From: CADEEL01 sp050246475
Lineage (GTDB): Bacteria; Pseudomonadota; Alphaproteobacteria; Caulobacterales; Aquidulcibacteraceae
Assembly (NCBI GenBank): GCA_050246475.1
Contig: JBFWVZ010000004.1
Location: 186,001 to 250,000, forward strand
DNA: 64,000 nucleotides
Direction: 5' to 3'
A program made the position numbers and the translations under genes. Of this stretch, positions 49,202 to 57,630 are shown one piece after another (position 1 is the stretch's first letter; each line of letters opens with the position of its first letter). The notes below the pieces were generated by a model. It was not told the DNA's origin. It was given only the letters and a program-made list of their open reading frames with translations, and ran no database searches.

Positions 49202-50305
49202 ATGCTCACCAAAGGCGACGAATATCCCCTGCACCAGACGCCGGAGCCCATCGCGTTTTCCGGTTCGGATCGAAATTTCTACGATCGCTACTTTTTCAAC
49301 GGCTCGCACCCGGATGGCTCCGGCTTCTTCGCCATTGCGCTTGGCATCTATCCGCACCTGAACATCGCCGACGCGCACGTGAGCGCGCTGCGCAGCGGCA
49401 CGCAGCACTGCCTCCACGCATCGCGCATCCTGAACATGGAGCGGATGGATCTCCACGCCGGCCCCATCAAGATCGAAGTGATCGAGCCGCTTAAATCCTT
49501 GCGCATCGTGTTCGACGGCGAGGGGATCAAAGGCGATCTCGTCTGCGAAGGCCGCTCCTTCCCCGTGCAGGAGCCGCGCTTCACCCGCCGCAACGGCCCG
49601 CGCATGATGATGGACGTCACGCGCTTCACGCAGGCCGTCCGGTGGGAAGGCTGGCTGGAGATCGACGGCAAGCGCGAGACCTACAAGAAGGACGAAGCCG
49701 TCGGCGTGCGCGATCGTTCCTGGGGCGTGCGCCCCATCGGCGCGCAGGACCAACAGCCCGCCGTGCCGATGCAGCTGCCGCAGTTCTATTGGCTCTGGGC
49801 GCCGACGAACTTCCCAAACCTCGCGCTCTATTTCCACGTGAACGAAGACGCCGCAGGCGAAGCGTGGAACATCCGTTCGTCTCTAGCGATGGACGGCACG
49901 AACTCCGATCAGCATCTCCATCTCGTCGATCCGCGCGCGACCATGACGTGGGCGAAAGGCAAGCGCCACGCATCGAACATGGTGCTCAACGTCAAGGACC
50001 CATCCGGCCGCGATCACACAGTGACGTGGACGCCGGTCGATACCTTCCAGATGAAGGGCATCGGCTACATGCACCCCGAATGGGGCCATGGCGCCTTCAA
50101 AGGCGAGCAAGCCTCCGCGCGCGAGGATTTCAAACCCGCCGAACTCGACCCGCTCATGCCGTTCAACCTACACATCCAAGCCGTCTGCATCGCCAAGCAT
50201 GAGGGCGCGGGCGCTTCCTCAACCGGCGTGGGTTCGTTCGAACAGCTCGTTATCGGCCCGCACGCGCCGTCCGGCTTCAAAGACATGTTCGACGGCGCAC
50301 AATGA
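49202..50305 (+). CDS. AttH/CrtC-like (DUF7064/7065-type) lipocalin-fold protein
   Basis: 367 residues from the ATG at 49202. No signal peptide. The pattern of paired beta sheets with DRNFYDRYFFNGSHPDGSGF near the start, RFTQAVRWEGWLEIDGK in the middle and DRSWGVRPIGAQDQQ is that of the AttH / hydroxyneurosporene synthase superfamily. In these genomes such proteins often precede a phosphotransferase gene, as here. Function unknown; possible hydratase or binding protein for hydrophobic substrates. Confidence 0.72.
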   Translation: MLTKGDEYPLHQTPEPIAFSGSDRNFYDRYFFNGSHPDGSGFFAIALGIYPHLNIADAHVSALRSGTQHCLHASRILNMERMDLHAGPIKIEVIEPLKSLRIVFDGEGIKGDLVCEGRSFPVQEPRFTRRNGPRMMMDVTRFTQAVRWEGWLEIDGKRETYKKDEAVGVRDRSWGVRPIGAQDQQPAVPMQLPQFYWLWAPTNFPNLALYFHVNEDAAGEAWNIRSSLAMDGTNSDQHLHLVDPRATMTWAKGKRHASNMVLNVKDPSGRDHTVTWTPVDTFQMKGIGYMHPEWGHGAFKGEQASAREDFKPAELDPLMPFNLHIQAVCIAKHEGAGASSTGVGSFEQLVIGPHAPSGFKDMFDGAQ

Positions 50306-50348
50306 AGCGCGGGTGAGAGTTCGTCTCGAAGGCTTGGTGCAACACTCC

Positions 50349-50374
50349 CGCTCGGCTCTCGCGGAAGCGAGAGC
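50349..50374 (-). repeat. REP-like palindromic element, copy 1
   Basis: Reads on the reverse strand GCTCTCGCTTCCGCGAGAGC followed by CGAGCG. Near-identical elements occur at 52020-52045 and 59565-59588. It forms a perfect hairpin (GCTCTCGC/GCGAGAGC). Confidence 0.75.
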
Positions 50375-50459
50375 CCGCGGCAGGTTGCCGACGATCGGGC
50401 TTGCGCTCAAAGCCCCCCACCCCTACCCCTCCCGAGGGGAGGCGACACCGTAGAAACAC

Positions 50460-51488
50460 ATGCTCAGCCCAGACGAACTCGCCGCGCTGTCCCAAGTTCT
50501 GGCCAACGCGCTTCAACAAGAAGTGCGCGCGATCGAGAACCTCTCCCGCATCCCCGGCGGCGCCAGCCGCGAAACCTATCGCTTCGATGCGCGCATCGGC
50601 GAGGAAACGAAGGGCTACATCCTGCGCCGCGATCCGGTTGACAGCCTCATCGACACCGAGCGCGCCGTCGAGTTCGCGGCCTACCAATCCTTTCATCCGA
50701 CAGCCGTTCCGGTGCCGAAGCCCATCGCGCTCGTGGAGGATCCCGGCGCGTTGGGGCGTCCGTTCTTCATCATGGAGCGGATCGACAATGCGAGCGCGGG
50801 CAGCCCCTTCAACCGCGACCCCTTCGGCGCGCATCGCGAAAGCGTCGGGCGCGAGTTCTTCGCGATCCTCGGGGCCATCGCTTCGATCGATCCCTACGAT
50901 ACGCAGCTGCCGGCCGTCGTCGATACGCCGGCGCCGGAGGAATGCTGGAGCCGCGAACTCGATTATTGGGAAAACGTCATCCGCACGGACTCACTTGAGC
51001 CTCAACCCATCGCCATGGCCGCGATCCGGAGGCTCCGGCGCAATCCGCCGAAGCCGACGCCGAAGCTCTCCATCGTGCACGGCGATTATCGCAACGGGAA
51101 TTTCCTGCACGATGGGCAGGGCCACATCGCCGCGATCCTCGATTGGGAGATGGCCCATATCGGCGATCCCATGGAGGATTTGGCGTGGGCGCTCGATCCG
51201 CTCTGGGCGAGCGATCCGAAATACGCGGCGGGCATGATCGACATCGAGGACGCGATCCGCATCTGGCAGGAGACGAGCGGCCGGCGCTTCAACGCTGAGG
51301 CGTTCACCTGGTGGTCGCTCTTTGCGAACGTCAAAGGGCTCGCGATCTGGATCAGTTCGTCGAAGGCTTACCACGACGGCAAGAACACCGATCCGGTGCT
51401 TGCGTTCTCCGGCTGGTATTGCGCCACGCGCCACAACAAGATCATCGCGGATCGCTTGAGCGCGGCCGCCTCGGGAGCGCTCGCATGA
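50460..51488 (+). CDS. phosphotransferase family protein (APH/choline kinase fold)
   Basis: 342 residues. Catalytic loop SIVHGDYRNGNFLHDG (HGDxxxxN) and metal loop AAILDWEMAHIGDPMEDLAW are those of the aminoglycoside-phosphotransferase-like kinases. GGASRETYRFDA is the Gly-rich loop. The subfamily is often encoded with acyl-CoA dehydrogenases (ACAD10/11-like) and may phosphorylate hydroxyacyl groups, but there is no direct proof here. Its stop overlaps the next ORF (ATGA). Confidence 0.85.
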   Translation: MLSPDELAALSQVLANALQQEVRAIENLSRIPGGASRETYRFDARIGEETKGYILRRDPVDSLIDTERAVEFAAYQSFHPTAVPVPKPIALVEDPGALGRPFFIMERIDNASAGSPFNRDPFGAHRESVGREFFAILGAIASIDPYDTQLPAVVDTPAPEECWSRELDYWENVIRTDSLEPQPIAMAAIRRLRRNPPKPTPKLSIVHGDYRNGNFLHDGQGHIAAILDWEMAHIGDPMEDLAWALDPLWASDPKYAAGMIDIEDAIRIWQETSGRRFNAEAFTWWSLFANVKGLAIWISSSKAYHDGKNTDPVLAFSGWYCATRHNKIIADRLSAAASGALA

Positions 51489-51937
51489 AGCCGTCCTTCC
51501 CGCAAATCCTGATGGGCGCGGCGGGCGCGATGGTCCAGCATGTCGGCCCGCGTCTGGCGGGAGATAATTACGCGCTCGGGCAAGCCTCCATCATCGGCCT
51601 CATCATGGTGATGGTCGCGCAGGAGGCCGATCGCGCCGCCGATACGCTGTCGTTGGAGACGGTGGCGATGCGCGCGCTCTTCGCCGAAGCCGCCGAGGCG
51701 CCGCTGCCGGCGGGTCTGTGTCAGCGTTTGCGCGCGATGGCTGAAGCGCCGCATGCGGAGAGCTTCACCATCACCGCGCTTGAAGCCACCGCCGCGCCGA
51801 TGAAGGAACTCCTCATCGAGCTTCACGAGGCGCTCGAGGATCGCCCTGACGAATGGGCGCGGCCGCTGGAAGCCAAAGTCTGGGACATCCTCAAACTCGG
51901 CGCCTATCACCGCGAACTTTATCTGCCGGTCCTGTAA
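51485..51937 (+). CDS. hypothetical helical protein, partner of the phosphotransferase
   Basis: 150 residues, all-helical with hydrophobic stretches but no clear transmembrane helix except perhaps SIIGLIMVMVAQEADRAAD. Translationally coupled to the phosphotransferase gene by ATGA overlap. No family recognised; it probably works with the kinase. Confidence 0.65.
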   Translation: MKPSFPQILMGAAGAMVQHVGPRLAGDNYALGQASIIGLIMVMVAQEADRAADTLSLETVAMRALFAEAAEAPLPAGLCQRLRAMAEAPHAESFTITALEATAAPMKELLIELHEALEDRPDEWARPLEAKVWDILKLGAYHRELYLPVL

Positions 51938-51983
51938 GCGCGAGCGGCGGCCAAGGAAGAGCGAAGAGTCCGTTCCTCGCTCG

Positions 51984-52045
51984 ACCCTCGCGCAAGCGAG
52001 GGTCCAGCGAGAGGTTTGGGCTCTCGCTTTCGCGCGAGCCGAGCG
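51984..52045 (+). repeat. REP-like cluster: short palindrome and element copy 2
   Basis: ACCCTCGC-gcaa-GCGAGGGT (51984-52003) is a perfect 8-bp-arm hairpin. It is followed by GCTCTCGCTTTCGCGCGAGC then CGAGCG at 52020-52045, which matches copies 1 and 3. The cluster fills most of the 166-base gap before the MFS gene. Confidence 0.75.
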
Positions 52046-52103
52046 CCGCATGGTTCATGCTCTCTCTATTCGCTATTCCCTATTCACCACTCACCAGTCC
52101 CGC

Positions 52104-53261
52104 ATGCGCCTCCTCTCCGATCCCGTCGCGCGCCTCACGCTTACGATGTCGTGCCTCTTCTGCGGGGCGGGGGCTGCGCTGCCGTTTCTGCCTCGCTGGC
52201 TGGAGGCGGAGCGTGGACTGACGGGCGTTGAGATCGGCGCGGTCGTCTCCGCGGCGCAGCTTGCGCGCATCTTCATGGGCCCGATGATCGCGGCGTGGGC
52301 GGATGGGCTGCCTGACCGGCGCTTGCCGATCCGCCTGCTGATCATCGCGAGCCTCGCCGCCTACGCCGTCTTCTTTCAAGCGCACGGCTTCTGGCCGCTT
52401 TTCGCGCTCTCGTTCGTCGCTGCGACATTCAATCAGGCCGCGACGCCGCTCGTCGAAGGCGCGACGCTGCGCGCCTCGCGCACGAGCCCCATTCCATTCG
52501 GCGCCGCGCGCGCGACAGGCTCGATCGCCTTCATCCTCGGCAACGTGTTGGGCGGCGTGTTGTTGAGCGGCTACGGACCGGGCGTGGTCGCGATCTGGCT
52601 CATCGCCAGCATCGGGACGGCGGCGCTCTCTTCGTTCGTCTTGAAGCCCGACCCCGCGCCGCAGACAGCCGCCGCGCTCGGCTATCGCGGCCGCCTGCGT
52701 GCAGGCCTAGCGCTGCTGCGCACGCCGGTCTTCGCGCGCATCGTCTTTGGCGCCGGCATCATCCAATGCGCGCACGCCTTCTATTATTCGTTCTCCGTTC
52801 TCGTGTGGCGCGCGCAAGGCCTCTCCGATGCGATGACGGGCGTGCTCTGGGGCTTCGCCGTCGGCGTCGAAGTCGTTTTCCTCTTCATGCTGCCGCAGAT
52901 CGAAAAGCGCATCAGCGTGGAGAACCTATTGCTCCTCGGCGCCGCCGGCGCCGTGCTGCGCTGGATATTGCTCGCGCTCTTGCCGCCGCTTTGGCTGCTG
53001 TGGCCGCTGCAGGGCCTGCACGCGCTCTCCTTCGCGGCCACGCATGTCGCGGCGCTGCGGCTCGTGATGCGCGAAGCGCCGGACGAGGTGATCGGCCTGG
53101 CGCAGACACTTTACGCTTCGCTCTCCGGCGGCTTGCTGATCGGCGCGGCCACCATTCTTTCCGGCTTCCTTTACGACCGCATCGGCGCGGGCGGCTATTG
53201 GGCGATGGCGATGATCGCGCTCTCGGGGCTTTTCCTCGTGGCCCCCTTGCGCCAGAGATGA
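52104..53261 (+). CDS. MFS transporter (MFS_1-like)
   Basis: 385 residues with about twelve hydrophobic segments. ATG at 52104 starts MRLLSDPVARLTLTMSCLFC; an earlier in-frame ATG falls in the repeat-rich leader. GAALPFLPRWLEAERGLTGVEIG and MGPMIAAWADGLPDRR are the MFS_1-like (LacY/NupG/HcaT subgroup) N-terminal pattern. The substrate is unknown. The stop is 7 bases before the Nudix gene, so the two are probably co-transcribed. Confidence 0.85.
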   Translation: MRLLSDPVARLTLTMSCLFCGAGAALPFLPRWLEAERGLTGVEIGAVVSAAQLARIFMGPMIAAWADGLPDRRLPIRLLIIASLAAYAVFFQAHGFWPLFALSFVAATFNQAATPLVEGATLRASRTSPIPFGAARATGSIAFILGNVLGGVLLSGYGPGVVAIWLIASIGTAALSSFVLKPDPAPQTAAALGYRGRLRAGLALLRTPVFARIVFGAGIIQCAHAFYYSFSVLVWRAQGLSDAMTGVLWGFAVGVEVVFLFMLPQIEKRISVENLLLLGAAGAVLRWILLALLPPLWLLWPLQGLHALSFAATHVAALRLVMREAPDEVIGLAQTLYASLSGGLLIGAATILSGFLYDRIGAGGYWAMAMIALSGLFLVAPLRQR

Positions 53262-53268
53262 GCCCGCG

Positions 53269-53760
53269 ATGACGCGCTTTGCCCTCCAATTCGGCCAGAC
53301 GCAGCCCGGCGTCACCTATGTCGAGCGGCCCACTGTCTATGGCCTATGCACGCGCGGCGAGAAGGAGATCGCGGTCGTCCGCATCGTCGCGGGCGAGGAG
53401 GTGGCCTACGATCTTCCCGGCGGCTGCGTCGAGGCGAACCAGGACGAGGCCGACGCGCTCATGGCGGAGTTTCTGGCGGAGACGGGGCTCACCGTTTGGC
53501 CCAACCGCCTCATCGGCCGGGCAGGCCAATATTGGAACGATCACGGCGCGCCGAAAAACGCGCTCGCGGCGTTCTACGAAGTGGAGCTCTCGGCAGCGGA
53601 TTCCGATCCGACCAAGCCCGATCACGCACTCGTCTGGGTCGCGCCCGGAGAGGCGATGGCGAAGATGCGCCACGAAGCGCACGCCTGGGCGATCCTGCAT
53701 TGGCTGCGCGCGCGCAAGGCGGCGCTGCGCGAAGAGACGCGCGGACGGCGCGAACGCTGA
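53269..53760 (+). CDS. Nudix-fold protein with degenerate Nudix box
   Basis: 163 residues. The Nudix region reads GGCVEANQDEADALMAEFLA then ETGL; against GX5EX7REUXEEXGU the first Glu is Gln, the REUxEE core is AEFLAE (Arg lost, first Glu of the pair lost) and only part of the metal-binding set remains. The surrounding fold (VAYDLPGGCVEANQ, RAGQYWNDHGAPKN, ALVWVAPGEAM) is clearly Nudix. It may have weak or no hydrolase activity. Confidence 0.78.
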   Translation: MTRFALQFGQTQPGVTYVERPTVYGLCTRGEKEIAVVRIVAGEEVAYDLPGGCVEANQDEADALMAEFLAETGLTVWPNRLIGRAGQYWNDHGAPKNALAAFYEVELSAADSDPTKPDHALVWVAPGEAMAKMRHEAHAWAILHWLRARKAALREETRGRRER

Positions 53761-53766
53761 TATTTG

Positions 53767-54555
53767 TTAGACCGTGTTGGGCGGCGTGCGCCGCTCACCC
53801 ACCAGAGGCAGGCTCTCGGCCGCGTCGAGCACGCGGCGCAGCAGGCTCGGCCGCGCCAGCGGCGGCGCGCCGGGAATGGGGCCGAAGGAGGCCAGCTCCG
53901 TGACGGGCGGCGCCGGCGAGAGCCGCAGCGCGGGGGCCACGCGCACCATGCGCACGCGCAGCTGATCCTGCTGGGTGAGTTCGGCTTCCAATTGTTGCGG
54001 GCCGCCGACGTCCACCATCGGCCGCTCAAGCATCTGGCTGGCTTCGGCGACGTTGAGCTGCGGCGCCAGATTCTGAAGCGCGGGGCCTTCGACCACACGG
54101 TTCGACACCGCGAGTGCGACGATCGCTAGACTCGCGGCGGCGACCGAAACGGCGCCGCCGAAATGCGCGGCGGCGGGATCTTCGCCGTGCTCCATGCGCT
54201 CGATGCGGTTTTCCAGCGTCTGCCAGCAGAGGCTGCCGCGATCGCCCTCCGTCCAGCGCGAAAAATCGATCGGCGCGAGCGGCTTGAGGAAATCCGCTTT
54301 GACCGGCGCCGGCTCAAGCGCGATCTGCACGAGCGCGCGCCGGTTGAACAATTCATCCGCAAAATGACGGACGGGAAAAGATTCAACCGAATGACGCGAC
54401 CACAGCACGACGCCGAACGTCTCCGCGTCCGACGGCGCGATGGCGATCTTTCTGTGGACAACCTGCACGACGCGATCTTCCGCGCTGACCAGGCGCGCAA
54501 TCGCTTTCGCCTTGGTCAGGTCGCTGGGCGCGCAAATGAAGATCAGTCGGCGCAT
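53767..54555 (-). CDS. TIR-like domain membrane protein
   Basis: 262 residues from the ATG at 54555 (a GTG 11 codons upstream is possible). Residues 3-105 resemble a bacterial TIR domain: RLIFICAPSDLTKAKAIARL, then TFGVVLWSRHSVESFPVRHF, LVQIALEPAP, and APIDFSRWTEGDR, matching the TIR order of strand, box-2-like LWSxxSxxS and C-terminal [IL]D[LF]xxW. The Glu expected after VRxE in NAD-cleaving TIRs is Phe here (VRHFA). One membrane helix at 136-152 (VSVAAASLAIVALAVSN), then a ~110-residue Pro-rich extracytoplasmic part. Possibly in one transcript with the methyltransferase gene upstream. Confidence 0.6.
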   Translation of the reverse strand: MRRLIFICAPSDLTKAKAIARLVSAEDRVVQVVHRKIAIAPSDAETFGVVLWSRHSVESFPVRHFADELFNRRALVQIALEPAPVKADFLKPLAPIDFSRWTEGDRGSLCWQTLENRIERMEHGEDPAAAHFGGAVSVAAASLAIVALAVSNRVVEGPALQNLAPQLNVAEASQMLERPMVDVGGPQQLEAELTQQDQLRVRMVRVAPALRLSPAPPVTELASFGPIPGAPPLARPSLLRRVLDAAESLPLVGERRTPPNTV

Positions 54556-54642
54556 GGTTCCGTGTGCCGCCCTCACGGCAGCCTTCACGGAACTTTAATA
54601 CACGGCGAAACGCAGCGCTATGGCGCCAAAGCGTCAAATCAC

Positions 54643-55302
54643 TCAGGAAATGCGCGCGCTGAAGAGAGAGACCGATCCCGTGAGCGTGGGAAAACTCTCC
54701 GTCTCCTCCGCGGCGACGAAGCGCGATGCGCGCAACGCCGCGATCATCGCATCGGGCGCCGCGGAAAATGACTTATCCACAATGTCGTTCTGCTGCGCCG
54801 CGCGAAAAAGCTGTTGCATCAAAGCGGTGCGCTGCGCGCCGTAATCCGCGAGATGAATGCGTCCATCGCCGCGCAACGCCGCGGCAGCGGCTTCGATCAC
54901 ACGGCGGCGCATCGGCTGCGCGAACGCGCGCCCGATGAAGCTGGATACGATCTTGTTCGGCGCCCAGTTCGCCAGGATGTTCGTTGCGTCGCGCGCAGTG
55001 CCTTGCGCAAATTCGATCCGCACGCCCGCATCGCGGGCCCGCGCGCGTGCACGCTCCAGCGCCGCCTCATTTTCATCGATCGCGACCACAAGAGCACGCG
55101 GCGCTGATTCGGCGATGGCTGCCGCGAGCGCGCCCGATCCGCAATTGAATTCGACAATCACGTCGCCGGCGCGCGCCGCCACTTGGCGCACCAGCGCGCT
55201 GCGCCAGCGGCCCTCGCGCGAAGCCAAAGCGAGCGCGGCATCGTAGAGAGCGCCGCGGCGGGCGACGCCCAGCGGGGCCGCGCCCAATGTTGCTTCCTGC
55301 AT
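54643..55302 (-). CDS. class I SAM-dependent methyltransferase
   Basis: 219 residues with the SAM-binding motif I VIVEFNCGSGALAAAIA, post-I acidic residue in VVAIDENEAALERAR, and GDGRIHLADYG later. Motif I has Asn in place of the usual Gly (FNCGSG instead of xGxGxG). ATG at 55302. 87 bases upstream of the TIR-like gene on the same strand. Substrate unknown. Confidence 0.8.
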   Translation of the reverse strand: MQEATLGAAPLGVARRGALYDAALALASREGRWRSALVRQVAARAGDVIVEFNCGSGALAAAIAESAPRALVVAIDENEAALERARARARDAGVRIEFAQGTARDATNILANWAPNKIVSSFIGRAFAQPMRRRVIEAAAAALRGDGRIHLADYGAQRTALMQQLFRAAQQNDIVDKSFSAAPDAMIAALRASRFVAAEETESFPTLTGSVSLFSARIS

Positions 55303-55317
55303 CGTCGTTTCCCCCGT

Positions 55318-55436
55318 CCCCGGTCCGGAGCATGCGGTGCTCCGTGTCCCGGGGGCGCCAGAACATCATACGAACGTTCGCGCGGAATGGGAGTCGTTGC
55401 AGAAAGGACGCACACATCTTGTGCCTTTGCTGCAAC
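55318..55436. ncRNA. strongly structured intergenic segment (two hairpins), possible RNA element
   Basis: CCCCGG...GGAGC-atgcggt-GCTCC...CCGGGG forms a two-tier hairpin at about 55318-55355. At 55396-55436 GTTGCAG-AAAGG..GCACA-catct-TGTGC..CCTTT-CTGCAAC forms a long three-tier stem of some 17 pairs. Neither is followed by a U-run. It lies between a reverse-strand methyltransferase and a forward small membrane protein. No known RNA family was recognised (not SRP, 6S or a known riboswitch). Confidence 0.4.
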
Positions 55437-55590
55437 AGTTTCGCGCGCCGCGTGTGCTGACGCAGGGATTACCTCTGGGCAAGGATTCACTAGCCGACGC
55501 GGACAAAAACGGCTTTGCTCACAAGGAGGCTAGGGGCGCTGCCCAGTGTGTTGGGCAAGAAGACCCGTGACCAGCGAAGGGGAACGTCAA

Positions 55591-55896
55591 ATGGATCAGG
55601 CGACGATCATCATGTACGTCGTGCAGGCGCTCGGCGGCGTCATCGGCGGCAACATTCTCGGTGCGCTGACGCGCGGCGGCGGCGGCGCAGTCGGACGCAC
55701 AATCCTCGGCGCGATCGGCGGGCTCGCCGCCGGCTATGCGGCCGGCAACGTGCAGCAAGTCTCCGACATCGCGGCGAATTGGAGCGGGCTGCTTTCCGGC
55801 GAACCGGGCGTGCATCTCTCCAACCTGATCACCGGCGCCGCGGGCGGCGGCATTTTGGGCCTCGTCGGCGGATTGTTGATCCGGCCCCGCGGTTGA
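55591..55896 (+). CDS. small Gly-rich membrane protein
   Basis: 101 residues, two Gly/Ala-rich hydrophobic segments, residues 8-25 (MYVVQALGGVIGGNILGALT) and 75-97 (LITGAAGGGILGLVGGLLI), and a third weaker one (TILGAIGGLAAGYAAG). Glycine-zipper-like spacing (GGxxGG, AxxGG) suggests membrane packing. SD GAAGGGGAA upstream supports the ATG. No known function. Confidence 0.65.
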   Translation: MDQATIIMYVVQALGGVIGGNILGALTRGGGGAVGRTILGAIGGLAAGYAAGNVQQVSDIAANWSGLLSGEPGVHLSNLITGAAGGGILGLVGGLLIRPRG

Positions 55897-55906
55897 TCCG
55901 AATCCG

Positions 55907-55929
55907 GCGCAATCTCGTCTAGATTGCGC
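55907..55929 (+). terminator. hairpin after the Gly-rich gene
   Basis: GCGCAATCT (55907-55915) - cgtct - AGATTGCGC (55921-55929), perfect 9-bp stem 11 bases after the stop; no U-run, so terminator function is only probable. Confidence 0.5.
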
Positions 55930-56010
55930 GTGACATTACCAAGCGTTCAGGCGATGAGCCTGGCCGGCGCGTCGTCGTCTCCGCGCGCCGCACGGCAGTG
56001 GGGAGTCATT

Positions 56011-56478
56011 ATGCGTCACAAATTGAAAGCGATGGCCGCGGCTCTGGCGGTTGTCATGGCTGTTCCGGCGGCGGCGAACGCGCAAGCGATCAGCTCCTAC
56101 GTGTTCGAAGTGATGGATCAGCTGCGCGCCAATGTCGGCTGGCGCGAGCGCAACGCGCCCGCCAACGAAGGGCACCTCTATTATCACGGCGAAATCGGCT
56201 CGTTGAACGACAACGCCGAACGCCAATCCTCGGTCGGCGATCTGGCCTCGGCGCGCTATGTCACGTTCGTCGGCTTCTGCGATCGCGACTGCTCCGATCT
56301 CGATCTCTTCGTCGTCGATCACAACGGCAATATCGTCGCCCAGGACGTGGCGGTGGACACAACGCCGGTGGTGACGTTCCGCCCGCAGCAAGGCTCGAGC
56401 TATGACATCCGCGTGCGGATGTATCAGTGCAACCAAGAGCCCTGCTTCTATTCGGTCGGCGGCTTCTACCGGATGTAG
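56011..56478 (+). CDS. secreted protein, unknown (possible pre-peptidase-like beta domain)
   Basis: 155 residues from the ATG at 56011: signal peptide (KAMAAALAVVMAVPAAANAQ) and a beta-rich mature domain with YVTFVGFCDRDCSDLDLFVV, VVTFRPQQGSSYDIRVRMYQ and a second Cys pair (CNQEPC). The spacing LDLFVVDHNGNIVAQD resembles bacterial pre-peptidase C-terminal-like beta-sandwich domains. Two disulfides seem likely in the periplasm. Followed by a strong bidirectional terminator. Confidence 0.7.
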   Translation: MRHKLKAMAAALAVVMAVPAAANAQAISSYVFEVMDQLRANVGWRERNAPANEGHLYYHGEIGSLNDNAERQSSVGDLASARYVTFVGFCDRDCSDLDLFVVDHNGNIVAQDVAVDTTPVVTFRPQQGSSYDIRVRMYQCNQEPCFYSVGGFYRM

Positions 56479-56524
56479 GAATTGTGTGAGCGCACCCGCC
56501 TCGCTGCGGCTGCGCCGGCAAACG

Positions 56525-56561
56525 AAGAGCGCCGCGTGGTTACCCCGCGCGGCGCTCTTTT
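56525..56561. terminator. bidirectional intrinsic terminator
   Basis: AAGAGCGCCGCG (56525-56536) and CGCGGCGCTCTT (56548-56559) make a perfect 12-bp stem with A residues at the 5' side and TT after it. It serves the secreted protein gene and the convergent serine hydrolase-like gene. Confidence 0.85.
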
Positions 56562-56565
56562 GCAT

Positions 56566-57543
56566 TCAGCGCGCGGCTAGAATGGCGGAGAGAAAGGCCG
56601 CGTCGCTCCAGCCCGCGGCGCGGCTTGCCTGGCGCGCGATCACCATGCGCTGCGTCGGCAGAATGAAGAGCCGGTCGCCCTGATCGCTGGCGGCCATCAC
56701 GAGATCCTGCGGGACATCGGGCGAGGACCACAGATCGCTGCCTTCGAACGTGGGGGTGCGCTGCGCGGGCCATGCCAGCCACACGCCGAAGCCGTAACGG
56801 GGCTGCACCCAGGAGCCGCGGCATGCATCCCGCAATGCGGGCCCATCGACGATCTGCGACGCCCGCCACACGCCCACGCGCCGCATGAGTTCGCCCCAGC
56901 GCGCCCACGCGCGCGCGGTGAGCGAGGCGCCCTCCGTCAGGCGGATTTCGTTGTTCTCGCGCCGCCAATTGACCGGCGCGCACCCGACCGGGGAGAGCAC
57001 GCGCAGCGTCAGGTAATTGCCCGCGTCCGATGCGCCGCCCGCGCCGGCGAGCTTGCGCCGCGCGACCTCCGCGAAAATCTGCGTTGGCGCGGGATCGTTG
57101 ATAAAGCGTTCTCCAGGCTCCGCCACGGGCTCGAGCGCGCAGGCCTCGTAATCGCTCATCGCGCGGCGTTCGCCGCTGATCCCGCAGGTGCGGTCGAGCA
57201 GCATGCGGATGGTGATGCGGCTCTTGCGCGGATGTAGCGCCCAATCGCCGAGCGTCACCGCCGCCAACTCATCGAGCGTGAGCAGGCGATCGGCCACGAG
57301 GGCGGCGGCAAGCGCGGGCACGAAACTCGCCGTGGCGGCGCCGATCGGGTGAGGCGTGTTGGGCCCGCCGTTTGGAAAATCCTCGATGAGCGTAATGCCG
57401 TTGCGCAGGATGACGAGCGCGTCGCCGGCGCGCTGGGCGCTATAGGCGGCGGCGGGGGCAAGCGCGTTCGCTTGCGCCGCCGCTTCGGCGCTGGAAAGCG
57501 CTGCCGCGGCTGCGCCGCCCGCTAGAAAGCTGCGTCGATCCAT
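56566..57543 (-). CDS. serine-hydrolase-fold (class C beta-lactamase-like) protein lacking SxxK
   Basis: 325 residues from the ATG at 57543. It has a Tat-type signal (MDRRSFLAGGAAAAALSSAE). The fold resembles the serine hydrolases related to 6-aminohexanoate-dimer hydrolase: IRMLLDRTCGISGE, FINDPAPTQIFAEVARRKLAG, and YGFGVWLAW. The expected active-site segment S-x-x-K-S-F reads A69-A-T-A72-S-F (IGAATASFVPAL), so both the nucleophilic Ser and the general-base Lys are Ala. It is probably not a hydrolase any more. Upstream codons before 57543 do not fit. Confidence 0.75.
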   Translation of the reverse strand: MDRRSFLAGGAAAAALSSAEAAAQANALAPAAAYSAQRAGDALVILRNGITLIEDFPNGGPNTPHPIGAATASFVPALAAALVADRLLTLDELAAVTLGDWALHPRKSRITIRMLLDRTCGISGERRAMSDYEACALEPVAEPGERFINDPAPTQIFAEVARRKLAGAGGASDAGNYLTLRVLSPVGCAPVNWRRENNEIRLTEGASLTARAWARWGELMRRVGVWRASQIVDGPALRDACRGSWVQPRYGFGVWLAWPAQRTPTFEGSDLWSSPDVPQDLVMAASDQGDRLFILPTQRMVIARQASRAAGWSDAAFLSAILAAR

Positions 57544-57630
57544 TCCATCCGCCCTGACGGCGTATTTTACCGGCGCGCTGCGCGCGGGGAAACCCGTGAA
57601 CCGCACCCGGGTCCAGCGCGTAGATGAGCC

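Noticed and set aside
55318..55355. SRP RNA (ffs) candidate because of the GGTCCGGAGC hairpin.
   Set aside because: The conserved GGAAGGAAGCAGC-type apical motif of SRP RNA is missing.
55337..55570. Possible 77-residue ORF in the structured intergenic region.
   Set aside because: It runs through both hairpins, has no SD and a non-protein-like composition.
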